17,025 bases of DNA from the NCBI GenBank assembly GCA_003566335.1, contig PXDR01000621.1, positions 1 through 17,025 of the forward strand. Direction: 5' to 3'. The position numbers and the translations under genes were made by a program. Positions 8,601 through 13,573 of this stretch are shown here, piece by piece. This stretch comes from Cyanobacteria bacterium T3Sed10_344R1 (GTDB taxonomy: Bacteria; Cyanobacteriota; Cyanobacteriia; Phormidesmidales; Phormidesmidaceae). How positions within the stretch are numbered: the stretch's first letter is position 1; each line of letters begins with the position of its first letter. The notes beneath the pieces are model-generated. The model searched no databases, had not been told where the DNA came from, and saw nothing but the letters and a program-made list of their open reading frames with translations.

Positions 8601-8605
8601 CTCCT
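8601..8605 (-). promoter_or_regulatory. Ribosome binding site for SBP-OmpA gene
   Basis: AGGAG on the - strand, three bases before the ATG at 8597. It fixes the start. Spacing is a little tight. Confidence 0.6.
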
Positions 8606-8628
8606 GCTTTTCCCCTAAATCCAGCGCA

Positions 8629-8652
8629 ATTTCGATCGGGATTTCGATCTGC
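8629..8652. repeat. 12-bp direct repeat in leader of SBP-OmpA gene
   Basis: ATTTCGATCGGG (8629-8640) and ATTTCGATCTGC (8641-8652) are adjacent and share nine leading bases. Confidence 0.6.
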
Positions 8653-8653
8653 T

Positions 8654-8730
8654 GCTAAGCCGACTTGTCGGCAGTTTAGCAAGGGCGTTCAACTGGATCA
8701 CCAAAGCCCGAAACCGGTTCGGGCTTTTCC
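8654..8730 (+). terminator. Two hairpins, the second a Rho-independent terminator-like element; possible sRNA 3' end or leader structure
   Basis: Hairpin 1: GCTAA-GCCGA, loop CTTG, TCGGC-(AGT bulge)-TTAGC (8654-8680). Hairpin 2: AAAGCCCGAA (8703-8712), loop ACCGG, TTCGGGCTTT (8718-8727), running into TTTTCCCTTGTTT on +. As a terminator it would stop + strand transcription, yet no + gene ends here; both flanking genes start outward. Alternatives are the end of a small RNA antisense to the SBP-OmpA gene start, a 5' leader structure or attenuator of that gene on -, or a relic. Pairing is plainly visible; the role is inferred. Confidence 0.45.
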
Positions 8731-8777
8731 CTTGTTTAATCACCACAAGTAATTACCACAAGCCCAACCCCGCCAAT

Positions 8778-8821
8778 CCCGTTAAGTCAGCCTCAAGTTA
8801 GCCTCAAGTTAGCCTCAAAAG
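8778..8821 (-). promoter_or_regulatory. 11-bp phased direct-repeat array (candidate OmpR/PhoB-type operator)
   Basis: Read on -, four consecutive 11-mers are CTTTTGAGGCT, AACTTGAGGCT, AACTTGAGGCT and GACTTAACGGG. Two are identical and the outer two are partial. An octamer near CTTGAGGC/CTTAACGG at 11-bp period matches the geometry of cyanobacterial Pho-box-like and other OmpR-family operators, although only the last unit resembles CTTAACCT. It lies 181-224 bp upstream of the SBP-OmpA ATG and 127-170 bp upstream of glcD. Confidence 0.5.
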
Positions 8822-8865
8822 CGTCAAAAACGGCTCAATCTGACTGCTGCGGGCGACAGGTGACC

Positions 8866-8890
8866 GTTCCCCGCGTTAGACCCCGGGAAC
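8866..8890. promoter_or_regulatory. Inverted repeat GTTCCC-N13-GGGAAC upstream of glcD
   Basis: Arms 8866-8871 and 8885-8890 form a perfect 6-bp dyad 58 bp before the glcD start. It could be an operator. No known regulator consensus (for example the NtcA GTA-N8-TAC) was recognised in it. Confidence 0.3.
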
Positions 8891-8935
8891 ACGCTAGGAT
8901 CGCAGCACAGATCCATTCAACCTTAGGCGGCAGTC

Positions 8936-8942
8936 AAGGGAG
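8936..8942 (+). promoter_or_regulatory. Ribosome binding site for glcD
   Basis: AAGGGAG, five bases before the ATG at 8948. It supports that start. Confidence 0.65.
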
Positions 8943-8947
8943 CAACC

Positions 8948-10432
8948 ATGGGGGCAACACTTAACCCACCGATCAGCCGTCGCAACTGGCGGCCCATCGT
9001 CCGGCAACTCACCAAAGCCTTAGGCAAAGACAGCGTCATCCAGCGCCAGGAAGAGCTGCTGGTCTACGAGTGTGATGGCCTCACCAGCTATCGCCAGCGC
9101 CCGGCAATTGTGGTGCTGCCTTGCACCACGGCAGAGGTGGCGGCGGCGGTGGAGATTTGCGATCGCAACCAAATTCCCTTTGTCGCCCGAGGGGCTGGCA
9201 CCGGACTATCCGGCGGAGCCTTGCCGATTGAAGACTGTGTGCTCATCGTCACCGCCCGGATGAACCGCATTTTGCAGGTGGATTTAGTCAACCAGCGGGT
9301 CACCGTCCAGCCGGGGGTGATCAACAACTGGGTCACCCAAGCCGTCAGCGGGGCGGGTTTTTACTACGCCCCTGACCCCTCTAGCCAGTCGGTCTGCTCC
9401 GTCGGCGGCAACGTGGCCGAAAACTCCGGCGGCGTCCACTGCTTGAAGTATGGCGTCACCACCAACCACGTCCTGGGGCTGAAGCTGGTGCTGCCCGATG
9501 GCCAAATTGTCGAAGTCGGCGGCGGGCCAGAACGACCGGGCTATGACCTCACCGGGCTGTTTGTGGGCTCCGAAGGCACCCTAGGCATCGCTACCGAAAT
9601 CACCCTCAATCTGCTGAAGGCTCCAGAAGCGATTCACGTGCTGCTGGCAGACTTCACCAGCGTAGAAGCTGCCGGGGCCACCGTATCCGACATCATCAGC
9701 GCCGGGATTATCCCCGCTGGGATGGAAATGATGGATAACTTCAGCATCAACGCCGTTGAAGACGTGGTGCAAACCGATTGCTATCCTCGGGATGCCGAAG
9801 CGATTTTGCTGATTGAAGTGGATGGTCTTGGCCCAGAGGTGGCGGCAAGTTGCGATCGCATCACCGCCCTCTGCCAGCAAAACGGTGCCCGTCACGTCAC
9901 CACTGCCACCCAACCCGAAGACCGGCTGCGGCTGTGGAAAGGTCGCAAAGCCGCCTTTGCCGCCATGGGCAAACTCAGCCCCGACTACTATGTCCAGGAC
10001 GGCGTCATTCCCCGCACCCAACTGCCCCACGTGCTGAAACAGATCGCCGCCCTTGGTGAGCACCACGGCTACCGCGTCGCCAATGTCTTCCATGCAGGGG
10101 ACGGCAACCTGCACCCGCTGATCCTGTACAACAACGCCATTCCTGGTCAACTCGAAGCCGTCGAAGCCCTCGGGGGCGACATTCTCAAACTTTGCGTCCA
10201 GGTCGGCGGCAGCATTTCTGGTGAACATGGCATCGGAGCTGACAAGCGCTGCTATATGTCCGCCATGTTCTCCGCCGCCGACCTAGAAACCATGCAGTGG
10301 GTGCGCCAAGCCTTTAATCCACAGGGCTTAGCCAACCCAACCAAACTCTTCCCCACCCCGCGCACCTGTGGCGAAGCGGGGCGAGCCGCCGTCGCCGCAA
10401 CCCCAGAATTTGCGGAAATCGACCGATTTTAG
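8948..10432 (+). CDS. glcD: Glycolate dehydrogenase, FAD-binding subunit GlcD
   Basis: FAD-linked oxidase that oxidises glycolate to glyoxylate in the photorespiratory pathway of cyanobacteria. The 494 residues match the usual GlcD length. Residues ~45-225 form the PCMH-type FAD-binding domain, with ARGAGTGLSGGALP (from residue 80) and PDPSSQSVCSVGGNVAENSGG. The C-terminal FAD-oxidase domain carries the metal/substrate motif HAGDGNLHP (H382) and GEHGIG (H427). The start is supported by AAGGGAG. No glcE or glcF gene is adjacent, as is common in cyanobacteria. D-lactate dehydrogenases share this fold, so the substrate assignment rests on overall resemblance to cyanobacterial GlcD. The gene is followed 223 bp later by the USP gene on the same strand. 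Confidence 0.9.
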   Translation: MGATLNPPISRRNWRPIVRQLTKALGKDSVIQRQEELLVYECDGLTSYRQRPAIVVLPCTTAEVAAAVEICDRNQIPFVARGAGTGLSGGALPIEDCVLIVTARMNRILQVDLVNQRVTVQPGVINNWVTQAVSGAGFYYAPDPSSQSVCSVGGNVAENSGGVHCLKYGVTTNHVLGLKLVLPDGQIVEVGGGPERPGYDLTGLFVGSEGTLGIATEITLNLLKAPEAIHVLLADFTSVEAAGATVSDIISAGIIPAGMEMMDNFSINAVEDVVQTDCYPRDAEAILLIEVDGLGPEVAASCDRITALCQQNGARHVTTATQPEDRLRLWKGRKAAFAAMGKLSPDYYVQDGVIPRTQLPHVLKQIAALGEHHGYRVANVFHAGDGNLHPLILYNNAIPGQLEAVEALGGDILKLCVQVGGSISGEHGIGADKRCYMSAMFSAADLETMQWVRQAFNPQGLANPTKLFPTPRTCGEAGRAAVAATPEFAEIDRF

Positions 10433-10587
10433 GCAAAACTGACATCATTCATCACGGAATCGTCCGCCAGAATCGTTTAGATTGTCCCTAGAGTCGGGGG
10501 AGTAAGTCTGTGGGTTGTCCTGGACGGTGCCTCAGTAGGTCATGGGCAGGCGGCCTAATTCCCCCAGGTTTACGACCACAAGACTGG

Positions 10588-10623
10588 CGTTAAAAATCTC
10601 GTCAAAAATTCCGTCAAAATCTC
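10588..10623 (+). repeat. 12-bp triple direct repeat in the leader of the USP gene
   Basis: CGTTAAAAATCT, CGTCAAAAATTC and CGTCAAAATCTC follow each other without gap and end 13 bp before the ribosome binding site. They could be a regulator array or an RNA-level element. Their AT-rich character stands out against the surroundings. Confidence 0.6.
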
Positions 10624-10636
10624 AACCCCAAAAAAC

Positions 10637-10642
10637 AGGAGG
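10637..10642 (+). promoter_or_regulatory. Ribosome binding site that decides the USP start
   Basis: AGGAGG, 13 bases before the ATG at 10656. Spacing is long, but it is the only strong Shine-Dalgarno sequence and favours 10656 over the in-frame ATG at 10542. Confidence 0.5.
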
Positions 10643-10655
10643 CTCAGAGCAACTG

Positions 10656-11090
10656 ATGACCCTATTCACCACCGACCGCGTTTTGGTGCCTGTGGACTTT
10701 TCCGAAGTCTCCTTTGAGGCGTTGGATCAAGCCCTCGCCTTTGTGGGAGATGCTACCCACCTTCACGTTCTCCACATCCTGCCAGAACTCTCCGCTGGAG
10801 ATCCTGGCGTCACCTGGAGCACCGTGGATAACGCCACTCGTAAACAGGAAGTGATGAAAGCCCTAGAGCAGCGCTTCAGTGGTGATGCCTACAGCGGTCT
10901 CCACATTGATGTCAGCATCGGCAACCCCAGCTCTGAAATTATTGACTACGCCACTACCCACCAGGCGAGTCTCATCGTCATTCCGTCCCATGGCCGCACC
11001 GGCATTAGCCGTTTCCTGATTGGGTCAGTTGCTGAGCGAGTTGTGCGTCTATCCCCTTGTCCCGTCCTGGTACTGCGCCGAAACGATTAG
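10656..11090 (+). CDS. Universal stress protein, single UspA domain
   Basis: A cytoplasmic USP-fold protein, usually a dimer linked to stress tolerance. The chosen start gives 144 residues, the usual single-domain length, beginning MTLFTTDRVLVPVDFS. The conserved Asp is D14. The C-terminal nucleotide-loop region is IPSHGRTGISRFLIGS (109-124), followed by PCPVLVLR. The canonical ATP signature G-x2-G-x9-G-S/T is only partly kept: the first Gly is Pro110, while G113, G123 and S124 are present. ATP binding is therefore uncertain. An in-frame ATG at 10542 would add 38 residues that are low in complexity and run through the 12-bp repeat array and the ribosome binding site, so I rejected it. The gene lies downstream of glcD on the same strand, separated by 223 bp, so it probably has its own promoter. 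Confidence 0.88.
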   Translation: MTLFTTDRVLVPVDFSEVSFEALDQALAFVGDATHLHVLHILPELSAGDPGVTWSTVDNATRKQEVMKALEQRFSGDAYSGLHIDVSIGNPSSEIIDYATTHQASLIVIPSHGRTGISRFLIGSVAERVVRLSPCPVLVLRRND

Positions 11091-11113
11091 GGAATCGCTC
11101 GTCCCGACTTGAC

Positions 11114-11158
11114 TTAACACCAGATTGATTAACACCAGATTAATTAACGCCAGATTCA
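11114..11158. repeat. 15-bp tandem repeat, three copies, between convergent genes
   Basis: TTAACACCAGATTGA (11114), TTAACACCAGATTAA (11129) and TTAACGCCAGATTCA (11144) are contiguous; copies differ by one to three bases. It lies 24 bp after the USP stop and before the end of the convergent - gene. No obvious terminator hairpin is present in this gap. Confidence 0.8.
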
Positions 11159-11183
11159 AGGGCTGAGCGGCCAGAGTCTGGGC

Positions 11184-12488
11184 CTAATCCGGGCTGGGCG
11201 GAGCCAGCACGCGCAGGCTCCTGGGATAACAAATCACCTCAATCGGGTCATCCAATGCCCCGTTTAGCAGGTCACCATCAACCACCACTTTTTGCCCTGG
11301 GTTCGTCGTCACCTTAATTCGTTGAGCCTGGAGCCGCACAATGTCCTCTCGGCGGGTCTCTCCCTTGACGAGGGCTGCCCCCATGAGATCAATCAAGGCG
11401 TTGAACGCTTGAAACTTGGTGGCAGAGGTACCAATGGTGATATCCAGCAGCCCATCACTGGCAATCACCTTGCCTGACCCTTGGGCCAAGATGGAGGTCG
11501 GGGGGGCAGCATTGGCCACGGTAATCGCCACGGCCTGTACTGTGGTGACCTTGCCCTCATCCACCTCTAGTTCCGCCTCAAAGGGCTGTTGTTCTCCAAA
11601 TTGCTGGATGCCCGCCAAAATATAGGCCAGGGCTCCCCAGCGATCCTTGGCTTCTCGGTTGGCCCGCTCCACGGTTTCAGCCTCAAAGCCAATGCCTGCT
11701 AGTAAAATCATCGGTTTACCATTACAGCGGGCGGCATCGACGGTTTGCGTCAAGCCTGCCAACAGCACATCGCAAGCCCCGGGTAAGTCGGTGGGAATGC
11801 CCAGGGCGACCGCAAACGCATTGGCCGTGCCCCGAGGCAGCACCCCTAGGGGCACCTCGGTTTCCATCAGCGCCCCGGCAACCGTAGAGACGGTGCCATC
11901 GCCCCCCGACGCAATCACCAAGTCAGCCCCATCTGCGACGGCTGAGCGTGCGATCGCATCTGGGTCATCCCCCGGCTGGGTAACGTGAACCCGCAGCTGG
12001 ATCTGGGGAGCCAAATGCTGACGAATCAACCGCAACTGCTGTTGCGGATCCCCTTGGCCCGACACCGGATTAAAGATCAAATGGCCCACCCGTACCCCGC
12101 CCAGGGTCGCCAACACAGCCTTTGCCGTCGCTAAATTGGTGGCTAAAGGCACATCGTAAACTTCGCAAATCCGCAGCAGCGCTCGAATATCCGGTTCATG
12201 GGGCTGGGCATAGAGCGGATCAATTAAAAAAATCACCGCAACCACATGGCCATTCACTACTTCGGCGGCAATCTCTGCATCTCCCCCGAGCGGCCCTGAC
12301 TGCTTCGCGGTGACATTGAGTTGGGTGCCAGCCTGAATCCGTTGGCCAGTCGTCCCCGTGGCAATCAGCCGATACTTCGACAACAGGGCTTTGTGTTCAC
12401 GGGCTAGGACAACGATGTCATCTTTTTTGCGATCGTGGGCGACCAGGGCAATGGTGCTGGCCGTGCTAGGCAGAGCTTGCTCAGTCAT
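11184..12488 (-). CDS. Methylglyoxal synthase-diacylglycerol kinase-like fusion
   Basis: A two-domain protein. From the ATG at 12488, residues ~10-128 match MgsA, which converts dihydroxyacetone phosphate to methylglyoxal and phosphate. Residues aligning with the E. coli catalytic set are all present: H18 (ALVAHD), D70 (SGPLGGD), D90 (LIDPL), H97 and D100 (PHEPD). Residues ~136-434 are a YegS/DAGK-type lipid kinase domain: NPVSGQG (140-146), GGDGT (195-199) and LPRGTANAF (217-225). The fusion is known from cyanobacteria and some other bacteria; the lipid or other acceptor is not established from sequence. An in-frame TTG at 12503 would add five residues; ATG is preferred because it gives an E. 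coli-like N-terminus. The gene starts 32 bp after the ParA-type gene stop (17 bp if TTG), so the two are probably one operon. Confidence 0.9.
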   Translation of the reverse strand: MTEQALPSTASTIALVAHDRKKDDIVVLAREHKALLSKYRLIATGTTGQRIQAGTQLNVTAKQSGPLGGDAEIAAEVVNGHVVAVIFLIDPLYAQPHEPDIRALLRICEVYDVPLATNLATAKAVLATLGGVRVGHLIFNPVSGQGDPQQQLRLIRQHLAPQIQLRVHVTQPGDDPDAIARSAVADGADLVIASGGDGTVSTVAGALMETEVPLGVLPRGTANAFAVALGIPTDLPGACDVLLAGLTQTVDAARCNGKPMILLAGIGFEAETVERANREAKDRWGALAYILAGIQQFGEQQPFEAELEVDEGKVTTVQAVAITVANAAPPTSILAQGSGKVIASDGLLDITIGTSATKFQAFNALIDLMGAALVKGETRREDIVRLQAQRIKVTTNPGQKVVVDGDLLNGALDDPIEVICYPRSLRVLAPPSPD

Positions 12489-12520
12489 AGGACGTTCACT
12501 CAATCACCTAAAGACAATTA

Positions 12521-13168
12521 CTATAGATTCTCTGATTCGTTCTGGGGCAGTTCTGCCAACCGATCGGGACGATTAGCGGCCAAGATCTCTAGGCCAACCG
12601 CCCCATAGTCTTGCCACCCTAACTCTGCCCGAGGATCTTTAACCTCGTACACGGGTACCCCCTCTAGGGCAGCCTTTTGAAAGGCTGCGAGTCGTCGAAT
12701 GTCCTGATCAAACAGGGGTAAGCCTGCATCCACTAAAACAGCCCGCACTTCTGCCGCTGCGCGACTGGGCTTGGGGGGCACCGCTGTCAGCAAAATCTGG
12801 TAGTGACTGACCGCACTGCTCCGCAAAAAATCCACCGTCAACACCAGGGCATCCAGGGCCAACACATCCGGCGTTGTCGGCAGCACCAGCAGGTCACAGC
12901 TTGCCGCCAAAGCGGTTAAGTCCGCCGCCGTGGGTCGGGCTGGGGTATCAATCACCATGTGGCTGTAGGGCCGCAGCTGCTGCTCCGCCTGCCATTGATC
13001 TAGCACCGGGTAAGGCAACTCGCCCCGACTGGCCCATCCTAGGGCCGAGCGATTGGGGTCTGCATCAATCAGCACGGTTTCCGCCTGCCCCTGCAAGTAG
13101 GCGGCAAGATGAACAGCCGTGGTGGTTTTGCCTACCCCGCCCTTAAAGCTGGCGACGGTGATAATCAT
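12521..13168 (-). CDS. ParA/MinD-superfamily ATPase, orphan
   Basis: A cytoplasmic P-loop ATPase of the ParA type. The deviant Walker A is KGGVGKTT with signature Lys9 and catalytic Lys14. Walker A' aspartates D35/D37 lie in LIDADPN, and Walker B is VIDTP (D74). At 215 residues it is shorter than typical chromosomal Soj/ParA and lacks an N-terminal DNA-binding extension, like small orphan ParAs that position cellular cargo or sit in plasmid/chromosome partition loci. No ParB and no canonical parS 16-mer is visible. It lies directly upstream of the methylglyoxal synthase fusion in the same direction. The ATG at 13168 begins the ParA core exactly, so the start is sound although no clear ribosome binding site precedes it. 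The cargo is unknown. Confidence 0.9.
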   Translation of the reverse strand: MIITVASFKGGVGKTTTAVHLAAYLQGQAETVLIDADPNRSALGWASRGELPYPVLDQWQAEQQLRPYSHMVIDTPARPTAADLTALAASCDLLVLPTTPDVLALDALVLTVDFLRSSAVSHYQILLTAVPPKPSRAAAEVRAVLVDAGLPLFDQDIRRLAAFQKAALEGVPVYEVKDPRAELGWQDYGAVGLEILAANRPDRLAELPQNESENL

Positions 13169-13214
13169 GGCGCGGAGCCCGTAAATGCAGAATCAGTAAA
13201 CATTGATAAACCGT

Positions 13215-13236
13215 CAGAACTCAAACAGAACTCAAA
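13215..13236 (-). repeat. Perfect 11-bp direct repeat upstream of ParA-type gene
   Basis: CAGAACTCAAA occurs twice without gap (13215-13225, 13226-13236). On - this reads TTTGAGTTCTG twice, 47-68 bp before the ATG at 13168, a position suited to an activator. The TTGAG core and 11-bp period resemble the array at 8778-8821. Confidence 0.6.
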
Positions 13237-13313
13237 GAGAGAGTGCCTGTGCCTTATGCCCGCTACCCTGTGCCCCATTCTCTAGTCCCTATGCCTAGCT
13301 GCTAGATCAGCGG

Positions 13314-13337
13314 TGATCACCCCGTCTGGGGCGATCA
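13314..13337. other. Interrupted inverted repeat / hairpin
   Basis: TGATC-A-CCCC, loop GTCT, GGGG-C-GATCA: nine pairs with one A-C mismatch, overlapping the perfect palindrome GGTGATCACC (13312-13321). No T-run follows on either strand. Confidence 0.5.
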
Positions 13338-13366
13338 GCCTTGAGCGGATGATGAGCGGATGCCCT

Positions 13367-13384
13367 TTTAGAGCAGCCTCTAAA
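13367..13384. other. Perfect hairpin TTTAGAG-CAGC-CTCTAAA
   Basis: Seven-bp perfect stem with a 4-nt loop. It lacks a T-run, so it is more likely a dyad binding site or structural element than an intrinsic terminator. Confidence 0.5.
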
Positions 13385-13528
13385 CAGTCTCTGAGCTGGA
13401 TTGTCGGGAACCAAGGGTGATCCTGAGACAGATTGAGAACTTGCGAATCCTAACGCCAGAGCGGCTCAGCGGTGCTATCCTCACGGAACAATGCCTGGGG
13501 ATTGGTGCCTTAGTGTGCAACCTAGCCT

Positions 13529-13550
13529 GATCTAAACGCGATCTAAATCT
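13529..13550 (+). repeat. 11-bp direct repeat just upstream of the 744-residue gene
   Basis: GATCTAAACGC (13529) and GATCTAAATCT (13540) are adjacent and end 24 bp before the GTG start at 13574. Confidence 0.5.
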
Positions 13551-13573
13551 AAGCAGATAACTCACCCTAGCCC

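Larger units (their letters stand above)
8598..8947. promoter_or_regulatory. 350-bp divergent intergenic region (SBP-OmpA / glcD)
   Basis: It carries both gene starts. From left to right it holds a 12-bp direct repeat (8629-8652), a bulged hairpin (8654-8680), a terminator-like hairpin (8703-8727), ACCACAAG repeated at 13-bp spacing (8742-8762) around the palindrome GTAATTAC (8749-8756), an 11-bp-phased repeat array (8778-8821), and an inverted repeat GTTCCC-13 nt-GGGAAC (8866-8890). I see no convincing -35/-10 pair; TAGGAT at 8895-8900 is a weak -10 candidate for glcD. No credible gene lies inside. Confidence 0.6.
13169..13573. promoter_or_regulatory. 405-bp divergent intergenic region, dyad- and repeat-rich
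   Basis: It should contain promoters for the - strand ParA operon and the + strand 744-residue gene. It holds an 11-bp perfect direct repeat (13215-13236), CTAGCTGCTAG (13295-13305), the palindrome GGTGATCACC (13312-13321), a hairpin (13314-13337), an 11-bp repeat (13343-13364), a perfect 7-bp stem with a CAGC loop (13367-13384) and a further 11-bp repeat (13529-13550). I see no convincing gene, sigma-70 promoter, DnaA box or canonical parS. Confidence 0.6.

Noticed and set aside
8549..8752. 67-codon open frame on + across the SBP-OmpA start and the hairpins
   Set aside because: It overlaps the antisense gene start, its sequence is not protein-like, and it runs through the hairpin structures.
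9581..10228. 215-residue open frame on - inside glcD
   Set aside because: It is antisense to conserved GlcD motifs (HAGDGNLHP region) and is a shadow frame.
10542..10655. N-terminal extension of the USP gene from the ATG at 10542
   Set aside because: The added residues are not USP-like, the stretch contains the 12-bp repeats and the ribosome binding site, and the 10656 start gives the normal family length.
12521..13168. ParA-type protein as McdA (carboxysome positioning)
   Set aside because: McdA lacks the signature Walker A lysine, which is present here (Lys9), and no McdB-like or carboxysome gene is nearby.
13380..13565. 61-codon open frame on - in the divergent region
   Set aside because: Arg/Ser-rich without recognisable features or a ribosome binding site, and it overlaps the promoter area of the + gene.
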